Assembly: GCA_004352715.1 (NCBI GenBank)
Contig: SCFE01000098.1
Span: 555,749-587,419, forward strand
DNA length: 31,671 nucleotides
DNA from: Hofstenia miamia
Lineage: Eukaryota > Xenacoelomorpha > Acoela
Direction of reading: 5' to 3'
A program made the translations under genes and the position numbers. The notes below the pieces were generated by a model. That model was not told the DNA's origin, made no database searches, and saw only the letters and a program-made list of their open reading frames with translations. Positions 1-11,020 of this stretch are shown here, piece after piece; the stretch's first letter is position 1, and each line of letters opens with the position of its first letter.

Positions 1-83
1 AGAAGAAATGCTTAATACATATGTACTATGTTATCATATCAGCATACATTTCAAGAGGAATGGAAGCATCTGTGCTCTGTTAA

Positions 84-129
84 GGGGGGGGGAACGTTCC
101 CCCAGTCCCCCCCTTCTGGGTGCGCCTCT
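84..129. repeat. G/C-rich palindromic island
   Basis: A run of nine G leads into a perfect 16-bp palindrome (positions 88-103, five G, AACGTT, five C). A second C run and a CTTCTGGGTGCGC-like tail follow. It stands out from the AT-rich surroundings and abuts the truncated Tc1 copy to its right. A similar G-run/C-run plus CTTCTG tail occurs at 1257-1297, so this may be the end of an unidentified dispersed repeat. No coding potential is seen. Confidence 0.4.
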
Positions 130-538
130 GCATTCTGCACTACCGCACCTAGATTTGCTTTGACTTCAGAAGATAAAGAGAATGGTTGATTGATGACGTA
201 ACGGTGAATGAGACGGTCAGTCTGAGGGATTGTCACTTTTGGTCTTCCATACCGCTAGCGAGAGGAAAAATTTTTGCAGTTGCTGATAGCGAGTAACACT
301 TCTGGATACCAAAAATACTGACACGCCCATTCTAACAGCTATAGCGCGATAATTATACACTTCCTCGTACAAGATATGAATTTGAGCAAGCTTTGTTGGT
401 GAAATTTCACTACCACGTACCATATTTCAAACTATAATGATAGTGCTTTTTCAGTAAAAATGTATTGCGTGTAAATCTAAAGTTGTGTTAATTCGATTAC
501 CTAAATGAATCTGTTGTAAATTCTAAGAAAAAATTGGG
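129..538 (-). pseudogene. Tc1/mariner transposase 5' fragment, copy A (broken)
   Basis: Read on the minus strand, an ATG at 423 opens a 68-codon frame. Its N-terminal part (MVRGSEIS, then an ILYEEVYNYRAIAVRMGVS segment) has the look of the first helix-turn-helix of Tc1-family transposases, which bind their terminal inverted repeats. A frameshift near 230 moves the reading to another frame, where VTIPQTDRLIHRYVINQPF resembles the GRP-type linker and second DNA-binding helix bundle. The similarity ends at about 129, so the whole DDE catalytic domain is absent. The right side ends at a single N (539). Non-coding leader between 424 and 538 is shared with copy B. Family recognition is by pattern only, but the motif order is typical. 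The fragment cannot encode an active transposase. Confidence 0.65.
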
Positions 539-671
539 NCAAAAAGGTGGATAGGAATACTTTCAAAACTTAAACAAATTCCTGAAAACTAAATATTCTT
601 ACTTTTGTTGAAATTTAATCCACAGTACACATTATAGCGCAAGAGTAGAATGAAATACATTTTACTTTACA

Positions 672-1159
672 TGCATTCTGCACTACCGCACCTAGATTTG
701 CTTTGACTTCAGAAGATAAAGAGAATGGTTGATTGATGACGTAACGGTGAATGAGACGGTCAGTCTGAAGGGTTGTCACTTTTGTTCTTCCAGACCGCTA
801 GCGAGAGAAAAATTTTGCAGTTGCTGATAGCGAGTAACACCGAAGTTACTGACACGGCTATTCTAGCAGCTATAGCACGATAAGTATACCCCTCCTTGTA
901 CAAGATATGGATTTGAGCACGCTTTGTTTTTTTGAGATTTCACTACCACGGACCATATTTCAAACTATAATGATAGTGCTTTTTCAGTAAAAATGTATTT
1001 TGTGCAAATCTGAAGTTGTGTTAATTTGATTGGCTAAATGAATCTTTGTAAATTCTAAGAAAAAATTGGGAATTCCAGGAATTTTACGAAGTTTCCAGGA
1101 AATAGCATAAAACACGCTTTAGACAGTTTACTGTTCCCAAACTTTTGCCCAGTACTGTA
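672..1159 (-). pseudogene. Tc1/mariner transposase 5' fragment, copy B with terminal repeat (broken)
   Basis: This is a second, clearly diverged copy of the same Tc1 5' region. The minus-strand ATG lies at 956, followed by MVRGSEIS and then a frameshift. The remaining helix-turn-helix coding (AQIHILY-type segment) continues in other frames, so it is more damaged than copy A. Similarity to copy A starts at the same internal point (672 here, 129 there) and runs to about 1070. Beyond that, copy B continues through a leader into a Tc1-like terminal inverted repeat at 1131-1159. The catalytic domain and the other terminus are missing. The identical internal break in both copies suggests one truncated progenitor. 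Confidence 0.65.
1131..1159 (-). repeat. Tc1-like terminal inverted repeat
   Basis: Read on the minus strand this begins TACAGTACTGGGCAAAAG and continues TTTGGGAACAG, the usual form of Tc1-type element ends, with TA at the outer edge as expected for TA target insertion. It lies upstream of the broken transposase copy B and marks that element's 5' end. The matching inverted copy on the other side is not present. Confidence 0.65.
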
Positions 1160-1256
1160 TGTTTGATGAAAACACTGTTTCTGTTCATCCTAATTAACGG
1201 TACTAAACAATTCTCGTTGAAAGTTTTATTGGAAAATTTTAATGAATTTTTTATTT

Positions 1257-1300
1257 TGGAGGGGGGCCTCGGCTCCCCTTCTGTATCCGCACTTGGTTTG
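1257..1300. repeat. G/C-rich island, possible repeat end
   Basis: A GGAGGGGGGCCTCGG stretch is followed by CTCCCCTTCTGTATCCGC. The G-run, C-run and CTTCTG order matches the island at 84-129, in the same orientation. It is probably a remnant of the same unidentified repeat type. Confidence 0.3.
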
Positions 1301-2884
1301 ATGCAATGTATAATGACGAAATATCCTGAGGACAAGTGAATGTAAAGACTTGAACGAAGCAAGTGTTCTTTGAAGTTATATAAGTCAGTGAATATGAGCT
1401 AATTTGTCGATTCTAAAAAGCATCTATAGAATTTTGATGAACATGCAATCACTAATGCTTTGTAAGGTTATCAAGATCTATTTTTATAATATTTTTAATT
1501 CTAGTATAAAGTAAATTTCTTATTATGCGGGAGTCTCATTCCATAAATTGATTAAAGTTAATTTGAGTATAAGATGAAGATTTTGAAATCCTTTATGTTG
1601 AAGAGTGTTGGGAGCACAATCGGATTCAATTGATTGACTGCCTGCTTCAAAATTCTTCCTCAGTTTAGTGCAGGGCTTTCCATTAATTCCCACACTTGGC
1701 TGTTGTTCTATTGCTACGTGCGAAAATTCCTTAATTAAATTTTACGAATCCTGGTGCCTTATACATCTCCAGAAATTTGAATCATTATAATTGCACGCCA
1801 TTAAGCGGAAGAAAACTAAATTGATTTGTTCAAATAAGTGTTGTGTGATAATTCGAATTGCAATTTCATTACTTGCTTTAAAAGAATGTGAAATAGCGCG
1901 ATTGAAACAAGAAGGCTTAGTCAGCAATAAATATGCGTAGATGCTTTTATAGATTAATATGTTTTGGTGTAAAACGTGTTTGAAATAGACACTTTCAATT
2001 TTTCTATTGAAAAATCGACGTTGGGAATAAAATTTTTGAAAATCCCTGCAAGTTGTTTAAGAAATCAACGACATAATATGTAATAGTGAAATGTCTCACA
2101 AAACCATCCTGACAGGGATTGATCGTAGATGCTTTTGTAGGTGACAACGAAACATTATAATTTATGATTTGGTTTGCTCACTATTAACATTGTAAATTTC
2201 GTACGCGAGAAATTGAAGATGATATTTCTCAGATTATTAAGTGAACTTAATTTCTTGGAAAAGTTGTGAGTGAGGGTTACCCAAAACATTTTTAGTTTTC
2301 CAATTTTTAATAATGGTTGTATTTAGAACACTCAAAATAGCTTTTAGCATGGTAATCTTAAAATATTTTATTGCTGCTGTTAACGATATGGTCTTGAAAT
2401 GACAGATAGTGATCTTATTATGAATTCCTTCATAAAGAAAATTGAATTAATATGCATCCCATCTCATGCTAATCGCTTTCACCTCTCTTTGGACACAAAT
2501 TTTAATGGATCGTTGAAGAGATCATGTTTACAAAGGGAAACTTTCCCAGAGGTCAAAACAAAGTTACGTTGACAAACATGAATTCTCTTTGCGTAGAAAT
2601 GTGCAGTAAAATAGTTTGCTGGTTGAAGGAATTTAACATTGCGGATTATTTCTATTGAGAAACTCAAGGATGAGCATGACATAGGGTTCTATAGAATCTT
2701 AAATTCATTCGTCCAAATCTCACTCAGTCCCTTAAGAATTTGCCCAGTGCCGCCCCAAACCTGTCCAATGTTCCAAATGCATAATTTGTGTTTTTTCCAA
2801 AATGGAAAAAGTTATGGGTAAAATTCTAAAATCAATTGTCCCCCTCAATCCCATATCAGCAGACTTGTCCATTGAACTCCTATC
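1301..2884. other. AT-rich stretch, no gene recognised
   Basis: Only short, low-complexity reading frames of 60-70 codons occur on either strand. None shows recognisable motifs or convincing splice sites. Nothing else is supported here. Confidence 0.6.
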
Positions 2885-2926
2885 CATGGATCTGGAATAG
2901 ATCTGGATCTGAAAATGCGATCCATG
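2885..2926. repeat. 42-bp motif with inverted ends, copy 1
   Basis: The motif is bounded by CATGGATC at the left and GATCCATG at the right, which are inverted relative to each other. The interior has repeated GGATCT words. A similar copy lies at 4244-4286. It may be a short interspersed or subterminal transposon repeat; the family is unknown. Confidence 0.5.
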
Positions 2927-4040
2927 ATCTCGTGGATACTTCGTGAATCCAAAATTTTAGATCAGTAATAGTGGTTACTAGAGTAATTATAGGCAATTGC
3001 TGTTGAATTGATGTTAGTATTGATAGTAATACTATCAAAACTCTGTTTGCATATGAACATGTGTTGTAAATCTCTCAGCATTACATGCAATTTTTCTTGC
3101 TATGAAATATTTCTATCGCGCGATGGCGTACGAAAATCGATTTCGCATGCTATCTTAATATATGGCATATATAGCAATTGCTCTAAATTGGCCTGCATTT
3201 TTGTGCCATCACAAAATCTTTTTGCATCTTGAAGCAGTACGCATTGTATTACTGCCTTTCTTCAAAGGAAATGTTTGTTAGATTTTGGGGCAATTTGCAT
3301 TTTCTTCGCCCATATATTCCATGCATTCTCAACACACAACAAAAAACAAAATTGAAAATCAGTTGTATTTCCAGCATATAACCAGAAAGTTTTTTACTTA
3401 GTCACCCAACAGCCAACTTAGTTTGTGATTATTAGAATGTGGCATCAGGTATCTGAATAATCCCGACCACATTTCGAATCGGGTTGGGCTGAGGTGCTTG
3501 CTCGGTATTACTGAGCGCGGGAAATGTTGTCAAAGATTAGATTTTTTCATCGAAAAATTACTGATGTTAATCACCATTCACGCAGTTAATATTCTGATCG
3601 GTTTAGATAAGGGTCCATGCTAAGCCCATATTGTCACTCTCTAATGATGATACTGATAGCAGATTAATTAATAAAATAGAGATTTTCACAGTAGTTATCC
3701 AGAGCAGGAATTAAGCACAGAAGTCCCCACATCACCAGATAATTTTTTCAAAATATATCATATTTACACATTTGTAAAATATATTAGAAATATTGGTGAT
3801 ACATATACTTAAGTTTACAACATTTTAACAAATTTGTATAATTTTTTAAGAATTGCTGAAAACAACGTTGAGATTCAACTTATATCTGTTTTGAGCGTAA
3901 ATGCAAATTAACCTTACAAAGCTTGCTTAAAACTTATATATGTGAACTGAAAAATTTTCAAAATGAGCGTCGCTCTTGGAGTATATGATTTTATAGGTGA
4001 GTGGGCTCACCCTTTTTAGTTTTTTCAAACTTCTTGCACT
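2927..4040. other. AT-rich stretch, no gene recognised
   Basis: Reading frames are short. A locally CG-richer patch lies near 3115-3150, and small hairpins occur (for example GCAGTA/TACTGC near 3232-3255). No gene, RNA gene or mobile element is supported. Confidence 0.55.
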
Positions 4041-4114
4041 TTACTACCGAAAATACCGCGGTATAGGAAAGTACCATAGTAATGTAGTTGGTATCTTATA
4101 CTGCCGAGCCCTAT
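4041..4114 (-). mobile_element. Possible hAT-type non-autonomous element terminus
   Basis: On the minus strand the segment starts TAGGGCTCGGCAGTATAAG. It contains GGTACTTTCC and the CG-rich palindrome CCGCGG within ACCGCGGTAT. A TAGGGCTCGG-type start plus repeated GGTAT/ATACC words is a common look of degenerate hAT-superfamily ends in invertebrates. No opposite terminus or target-site duplication was identified, so the call is tentative. Confidence 0.3.
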
Positions 4115-4243
4115 TCATTTTGAGGTAATTTTCATTTTGTTCATGTCACTGTTGAAGTACAACTGCTTTTCTTTGACGACTTGTTATTTGTCTTATAATT
4201 AGCTCTGGATCGGTCGAAAATCCCATGGATACATACGAAATTT

Positions 4244-4286
4244 CATGGATCTGGAATTGATATGGATCTAAAAAAATCGATCCATG
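4244..4286. repeat. 43-bp motif with inverted ends, copy 2
   Basis: The same CATGGATC...GATCCATG boundaries and GGATCT-rich interior as the copy at 2885-2926, with a handful of differences. An extra CCATGGATAC lies just to the left, hinting at further decayed repeats of the same word. Confidence 0.5.
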
Positions 4287-5247
4287 GAAAGTATGCATAT
4301 TAGTATTAGCTCCATGAAATACATGTATTTAGTTCCAGTTAACAGTGCCATGAGATTTAGTGGTTCACCAAACCCTAGCAGGATGCTCTTTAATCAAAAT
4401 AATGCATCCTAAATATAATAGTGTCCATCGTGTTATTGCTTATTGCTCAGAATTTAGCAACATCATAACAGCTTAACCACAAGCGCAACAGCATTAAGAG
4501 TAACTTCTCTATCACCTCAAAATGCATCCAGACCAATACATTCAAGGCATCGTCAAGCGTCTACAATAAGTGGATTATTTATTGGTTTATTGTGGGAAAC
4601 GTGAAAAAACAATGTCCAACATGAAATCTACAATCCATGCAAATAGAGGAAACGTACATTAATGTAAAACCTACTTGATAAAATAAACTAATACAGTCAA
4701 TATAGAGAAATTTTGTTTTGCATGCCTTGTCAACTTGGATTGTGAATGCAGAATTTTTCTTTGTTATTAGAATGTTTACTTTAAATAGGTTACTAGAACT
4801 GCATAAGTTCATACGGATGACATGAAATATAGAAACGCTCAATATTCAAAATAACTTTTTCGGGCAAATTTTCATGGATTCAATGAATCTTTAAGAATGT
4901 ATTATGTTTGGATTAGGGGCTACTCTAAAACAGAGTGTGACATGAAACTGTACAGTTTTTTTCTCTCACTTACACTTTAATAGTTTCAATGTATTTTCTA
5001 ATCACTCCCTCATTTATCATAGCACAGTTTTTTGTACTAAAGCTGAATAAATTCTCAAATCCCAACTTCATATTTCGGGCAAAAAATTAATGCCGTGAGC
5101 CTATGTATTACTCTATCAATGATCTATTCTAGAATGTATTGTAATTATTTCTTCTGCTTAATATTTTGCATAGATAAAATGAAACTTTTGCCATTTCTTT
5201 AGCATTATTAGAGGGATTTGAAATAATGCTTAGCTAATTTAGAGCCT
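4287..5247. other. AT-rich stretch, no gene recognised
   Basis: The longest reading frame is 87 codons on the minus strand (4579-4842). It has no recognisable motif and AT-rich composition like its surroundings. No feature is supported. Confidence 0.55.
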
Positions 5248-5289
5248 GTGATTATTGCACCGCTTTCATCGCTGCAATATGGAGTGGCA

Positions 5290-5625
5290 ATGTCAATTAC
5301 TCGATCAGTAACTTTGATGCGAAATAATTCAAAAACATTTCAAATCATATCTCCTGGTTTCGTAGGATGGAACACAGTTGTATTCAAGGTTCTTGACAAC
5401 AACGATTATCTTCGACACGCATCGTTTAAAATGGCGTTTTCAGAATATCGCGTTAAATCTTTCTCCAAATATGATGCATCTTTTTATTTGTTTAAACGTG
5501 ATTGTGAACTTGGTTACGTGATTGAGACCTACAACTTTCCTGGGAAAGTCATTAGGTTCATAGAGCAGACATTTAGTGCAGATATTCGTGATTATGAAAA
5601 CAGTAGAGTTCTGTTGGGTTTTTAA
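5290..5625 (+). pseudogene. Unrecognised ORF, capsid-like candidate, tandem copy A (frameshifted end)
   Basis: An ATG at 5290 opens about 111 codons, and the frame is open upstream to 5248. The codons are clearly less AT-rich than the flanks. The protein alternates short hydrophobic and polar stretches, as expected of beta strands. A central aromatic-rich segment (a FSEYRVK word at about residues 52-58, then ASFYL) loosely resembles the strand pattern of small jelly-roll capsid proteins of circular ssDNA or small RNA viruses. That resemblance is inference only; no family is confidently recognised. Compared with copy B, two bases are lost near 5605, so the frame ends early. No partner such as a replication gene is visible nearby. 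It lies at the left end of a 1.4-kb tandem unit. Confidence 0.4.
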
Positions 5626-6693
5626 ACCTACTTCTATTGGTTAAACTACGCGAGTGATCCTTTTAATCAATAATAAATATTTATGATTCAGTAATACTGG
5701 TAGTACATGTGTTTGACTAAAATACTTTGCTTTGCTTTATATATTTTAACCTATTTTATGATATTACTTACCACAACATATAGTTCTACAATGCTTGGTA
5801 TTACGTTATTTTGCATAAAACAAAAGTTCAGGTAATAGCTGATGCCAACTAAATTATCTTATAATGTTGAGCAATTTCTTTTACTATCAAATTGAACAAT
5901 AAACACACAAGGGAATTCTTAAATTTAATCCATGCATTCAATTTTTTATACATAGCATAAAACATAATTTTTCTTATCTACTTCTAGACGTTAAAATTAC
6001 GATAATGGCATCTGATAAAAACCACTTATCCTGGCAGCCTACATTAAAAAGTTCTATGTTCAAGTTAAAGTATTAAATATTTGGACAGCTACATGTAAAT
6101 ACCTGCGCTATTTTCGACAACATTTTTCAAACATATAAATGGTTATTTAGCATGTCTATATTCCTACAATCAATATATAGAATTAGAAATTGATCGGTTC
6201 TAAATCATTTGATTCTTTTTCAATATATGCCATAAAGCTAATACTTGGTGTAATGTTGTTGCTTCTGAAATCAAATTAGCTTGTCATTTTGATAGAATAG
6301 AAATATTTTAAAAGTAAAAAATGATCTGCAAATATATTTAATTGAAAACTTATATTTTGCATTAAAGGGCTTTTTTATGCGTCAGTTTACTAAATTTATT
6401 GCTATGATGTAGCAATTGTATTCAATAAAAGCCTTTACTCCAATTTGATTGATTAAAATTTTTTTCAATTATGCATTTCAACTTAGCTATTTTCAAATCA
6501 ATGATGATTGTATGATATGAAATTATTGGTATTTTCGGCTTAATATAGACATGAAGAACAATGTCAAGCTTGATATTTTGCGCTTAAGATCCTAACCTTG
6601 TTGTCATGCTGCATGGGGTGCGCTCCACAGATACGAACTATTATTATTAATAAATAGAGGCACTAAATGATGTATAAACATTTTAAGAAAACA
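5294..6693. repeat. 1.4-kb tandem repeat, unit A
   Basis: This unit aligns from end to end with 6695-8097 at an offset of 1401. Substitutions are scattered (about 2-8 per 60 bases in stretches compared by eye) with few indels. It begins inside the capsid-like ORF and ends with AAGAAAACA just before the single N at 6694. The part after the ORF (5626-6693) is AT-rich and shows no gene. Confidence 0.85.
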
Positions 6694-6694
6694 N

Positions 6695-7047
6695 CAATTA
6701 CTCGATCAGTAACTTTGATGCGAAATAATTCAAAAACATTTCAAATCATATCTCCTGGTTTCATAGGATGGAACACAGTTGCATTCAAGGTTCTTGACAA
6801 CAACGATTATCTTCAACACGCATCGTTTAAAATGGCGTTTTCAGAATATCGCGTTAAGCCTTTCTCCAAATATGACGCATCTTTTTATTTGATTAAACGT
6901 GGTTGTGAACTTGGTTACGTGATTAAGACCTACAAGTTTCGTGGGAAGGCCATTAAGTTCATAGAGCAGACATTTAGTGCAGATATTCGTGATTATGAAA
7001 ACAGTAAAGAGTTCTGTTGGGTTTTTATACCGACTTCTATTGGTTAA
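6695..7047 (+). pseudogene. Unrecognised ORF, capsid-like candidate, tandem copy B (start missing)
   Basis: The second copy of the ORF lacks the ATG of copy A, because the sequence starts directly after the single N at 6694. From there about 116 codons are open to a TAA at 7045-7047, giving the longer and probably original C-terminus ending in FIPTSIG. Against copy A about eleven residue changes and only about three silent changes were counted by eye. That ratio is what unconstrained drift predicts, so both copies look like neutrally decaying sequence rather than working genes. A viral capsid-like origin is a hypothesis from the strand pattern alone; an unknown host-derived repeat ORF is the alternative. 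Confidence 0.4.
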
Positions 7048-8097
7048 ATTACGCGATTGACCCTTTTAATCAATAATAAATATTTATGATTCAGTAATAC
7101 TGGTAGTACATGTATTTGATTAAAATACTTTTCTTTGCTTTATATATGTTAACATATTTTATGATATTACTTACCAAAACATAGTTCTACAATAATTGGT
7201 ATTGCGTTATTGTGACCAAAACAAAAGTTCAGGTAATAGCTGATGCCAACTAAATTATCTTATAATGTTGAGCAATTTCTTTTAATATCAAATTGAAAAA
7301 TACACACCAATCCACAAAGTAGTTCTTAAATTTAATCCATGCATTCCATTTTTTTATACATAGTATAAAGCATAATTTTTCTTATCCACTTCTAGACATT
7401 AAAATTACAATAATGGCATCTGATGAAAACCACATATCCTGGCAGCCTACATTGAAAAGCTCTATGTTCAAGTTAAAGTATTAAATATATGGACAGCTAC
7501 ATGTGAATACCTGCGCTATTTTCGACAACATTTTTCAAACATATAAGTGGATATTTAGCATGCTTCTATTCATACAATAAATATATACAATTAGAAATTG
7601 ATCGGTGCTAAATCATTTGATTCTTTTTCAAGATATGCCATGAAGCTAATACATGCTGTAATGTTGTTGCTTCTGAAATCAAATTAGCTTGTCATTTTGA
7701 TAGAATAGAAATATTTTAAAAGTAAAAAATGATCTGCAAATATATTTAATTGAAAACTTATATTTTGCATTAAAGGGCTTTTTTATGCTTCGGTTTACTT
7801 AATTTATTGCTATGATGTAGCAATTGTATTCAATAAAAGCCTTTAAACCAATTTGATTGATTAAAATTTTTTCAATTATGCATTTCAATTTAGCCATTTT
7901 CAAACCAATGATGATTGTATGATATGAAATTAATGGTATTTTTGTCTTAATATAGTCACCAAGAACAATGTCAAGCTTGATATTTTGCGCTTAAGATCCT
8001 AACCTTGTTGTCATGCTGCATGGGGTGCGCTCCACAGATACGAACTATTATTATTAATAAATAGAGGCACTAAATGATGCATGAACATTATAAGAAA
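6695..8097. repeat. 1.4-kb tandem repeat, unit B
   Basis: The partner of unit A, starting with CAATTACTCGATC and ending AAGAAAACA near 8097, after which unique sequence follows. The 3' kilobase (7048-8097) is non-coding in both units. The unit boundary falls exactly at the single N, so the pair may be two alleles placed in series rather than a true tandem duplication. Confidence 0.85.
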
Positions 8098-8958
8098 ACA
8101 ATAAAAAATCTATTGTTGAAAGAGCAATCACTGTTGTGAAAATCAAGTCAGTTTAACGAACTATCTAATTTTTCTAAAAATTATATTTAAGGAATTATCT
8201 AGTGTGCATAAAGTTTTTTAGTTTTAGTTTATTTTTTGCAAAAATTTCCTTTTGCTCTTTTATTAATATTTAAAGTGAAGCCATCTAGTGTTAAAATCTA
8301 GCATTGTTATTTTAACACATTTTGAAGTAGATAAAATACAAACTCTAGCTTGCTGTCCTCATCATTTAAAGTTGTTTTTTTGTTACAAATAAAGAGCTGC
8401 TCGTCTTGCTTAAGATGCACAGCCTAATCTTTGATAAGCAAAGGGAATTCTAGGAAACGCATATATTGCATTTACAAATCTGCACTTTTTTTCAGTTTCA
8501 CATTTCATTCCAACATTTTTGTTTCTTAAATAATGGCAGCTATTTTTTACCTAACTTTCAGTGATTTAATGTATTTTCATTTTTAAAATTATATGTGATG
8601 ACTTCAACAAAAAATTTTTAGAGGCTTATAGCTCACGAACTAATGAAGATATATAAAATCTATAAACACCACAAGATAGAGAATTGTCTCGTTTTTCTTT
8701 TTCGTCTTAAATTAGTGAAACTCACACAGATTGTCTTCAACAAACAAAATATTTCAGGGTAGTTGTTGCTCGCATTAGACTGCCTCATTATCTGCACACT
8801 AGGTATGGAAATAATTTGAATTTCTCATTGAAAAAGAATCACATTTACATGTAATTCAGGCATAAGCACATGTTTTAGCACATATCTTCATCATTGAGTG
8901 GAGCGGGCCCTAACCCAAAGATGTGTTCATATAAAAACCTTTCAATATTTCTTTTCAG
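8098..8958. other. AT-rich stretch, no gene recognised
   Basis: No reading frame of note, no repeat shared with the rest of the window, and no structural RNA recognised. Its right end is the pyrimidine-rich lead-in to a possible splice acceptor at 8957-8958. Confidence 0.5.
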
Positions 8959-9019
8959 GCTTTGATAAAATTGCCCAATATCCGGACAAATCAGTTTGTT
9001 ACGTAAAAGTGGAAATAAG
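8959..9019 (+). CDS. Possible internal exon, product unknown
   Basis: The stretch is preceded by a strong acceptor-like sequence (ATTTCTTTTCAG ending at 8958) and followed by AAG|GTTAAA, a usable but weaker donor at 9020. The 61 nt between are open in the frame reading FDKIAQYPDKSVCYVKVEI, with a more balanced composition than the flanks. The surrounding frame stays open from 8898 to 9116. No family is recognised and no neighbouring exon was found, so this may be chance. It is listed because of the acceptor. Confidence 0.22.
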
Positions 9020-9020
9020 G

Positions 9021-10214
9021 TTAAATGATGATCAAAAATATATTTTAACATGTCTGTTTTCCAATATACACATGATTGCGATTTTAACAGTTACAAATGG
9101 TGTGCATAAAACATAAACTGGAGGGGGGAAACTTGAAATCACTATAGTTATATAAAATTGGATTTCATGCACTCAAACCATCAATTTAAGGCTTCTAGAA
9201 AAACCTGTAAATGATCTGTCAACTACCTATATTTGGTTTCCATACGCATGATAGAAAATGATGGATAATGTCCAACACAGTAAAATTTAATTGAGCTTGC
9301 AAGTAAGTTCTTTAAATATATTAGGGTGAGCTTCTAAAAGCAGATGCGTAAGCAAAGCGTGAGCAAGACGGCATTTTCCTTCCGACAGATTTTTATTGAT
9401 TGCTTAAATCATGACTTTTTAGTAAATAATTAATTTTCAGAAAAATCATGAGTACGACCCTGTCTAAAAGAGATTGCAAGTTTATATAAAGACCATAATC
9501 ATATTATGTACTGCGGCACTTTAGATTTTTCTGCTTGATGTATATGTATATCATTTTCCAATTTTAGTATATTGAAGGTATTCACTTTAATTAATATTTG
9601 GAATAGCCAACCTATAAATTTTAATTATAGTATATGTATAAGCTATTTTACATTCAAAAATAAGATAACAGAATTGGATTATCAATATATTTACAATAAT
9701 CTAAAGATATTAGAACAAAATGTATTTCACAAAAAAACAAGCTAAAATAGTGAAGATTTAAAAACAACAAACGTAATTGCATCAATGTTATAAACTTGCA
9801 CAGATAGGACGTTTATAAGTAAAATTTTGGTGATTGAAGGTTTATACTTGCAATTGAGTTATTAGTCAAATACGAAAGCCCAATCAAAGTAGTAGATGTT
9901 CAACAAGCACTGCTTTCGTTAAGTCAAATATGAAATTCATAACATACACTACTACTGAACAAAAGCTTCGTAGCATTATTTTTTTGTTTTATGGTAAAGA
10001 AGTTGCAGAATGAATTTATAAGGTCATTGTGGTGATAGCTGCACTTTATATACTGTATATGCATATCAAAATTATACGCAGGATACGAAAAATATATGTG
10101 AAAATTGTGTACATTGAAACTTTTAATAACTAACTAATATTGATTAAAATTTGTGAAGTACATTAATGTCACCCTAAGAAGAAGGCAATTTCGCGCTAAA
10201 CAGGAATCGTATGT
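9021..10214. other. AT-rich stretch, no gene recognised
   Basis: Very AT-rich with short frames only. It ends at the 59-base N run (10215-10273). Nothing in it was matched to other parts of the window. Confidence 0.55.
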
Positions 10215-10273
10215 NNNNNNNNNNNNNNNNNNNNNNNNNNNNNNNNNNNNNNNNNNNNNNNNNNNNNNNNNNN
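10215..10273. other. Assembly gap (59 N)
   Basis: A run of N immediately followed by a TA dinucleotide repeat. Sequence right of it belongs to the first copy of the 7.6-kb duplicated block, so the gap marks the left edge of that block. Confidence 0.95.
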
Positions 10274-10320
10274 TATATATATATGAAGCGATTATACCGA
10301 GCTTCTCAATGTTCATGTTC

Positions 10321-10947
10321 TCAATAGATGCTATTAGACACTATGAAAGGGATAGACCGACTTCGTTTATTTCAAGCATTATCACAAATGCAGCTAACAA
10401 AATTTTTAACATTTTCGGAGAGTAACAGTTATCCTCACACGTTGATCAAGAAATATTCTATTGCATTATTTTCAAATGACGCCACTATACACATTTTTGA
10501 AAAAAACATTGATGAAACTAAGATTGATGTTTATTTAAAGGGTCTATTTATAGAAAACCAAGTAAGAATTTTAAAGAAAAAATTAGAATATTGAATACCA
10601 AATTAAAAAGAACAAAGATCATTCCAGATATGTTTGAAAATTAAGTTCAAATCTTAAAAAATTTAGTTTCTTCCTTAGTTTATACATACATGTATAGATG
10701 GGATGATTGTGAAAAATCATAGATCGGGGAAACGAACCGAAATCTGGGTACAAGAATTCAGGAACATATGAATGTGCACCAAAGATTTGAAATTTTTATG
10801 CATAAACATCAACCAAGAGAAGAAAATTTTTACATTCGACTAAGATCACCACATCATAAAATAAGAGAAGCACTAATAATTCAACAATCAGACGATGATC
10901 AATTATTAAATAAACAACTAATCATGATATCATTGAACATATTTTAA
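10321..10947 (+). pseudogene. Penelope-like retroelement 3' part, relic 1 (connector and GIY-YIG region)
   Basis: PLEs are retroelements whose single ORF encodes a reverse transcriptase followed by a GIY-YIG endonuclease. Here the frame from 10328 reads through NSYPHTLIKK (a match to the N-G-Y-P-type motif after the RT) and VYLKGLFIENQVRILKKKL (the connector), stopping at 10594. After a frame change, DCEKS, then a stop codon at 10720-10722 where the YIG tyrosine is expected, then IGETNRNLGTRIQEHM give the GIY-YIG core. REALII and LLNKQL lead to the C-terminal end at 10947. The catalytic RT is absent, cut off by the TA repeat and gap. It is inactive as read. Family assignment rests on motif order. 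Confidence 0.7.
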
Positions 10948-11020
10948 GAACATGCAATTAAAAATTAATGATATAAAAACTAATGTAAACATATTTAGTC
11001 TTTTACCTCATATTTTTATA

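Noticed and set aside
1326-1360. CTGAGGA near 1327 as a hammerhead core
   Set aside because: No pairing helix II and no GAAA box.
1084-1362. Overlapping ORFs on both strands around 1084-1362
   Set aside because: They run through the Tc1 terminal repeat and the G/C-rich island and look accidental.
4579-4842. 87-codon minus-strand ORF
   Set aside because: AT-rich like its flanks, with no family features.
7413-7440. CTGATGA near 7420 as another hammerhead
   Set aside because: No helix II or GAAA box follows at a suitable distance.
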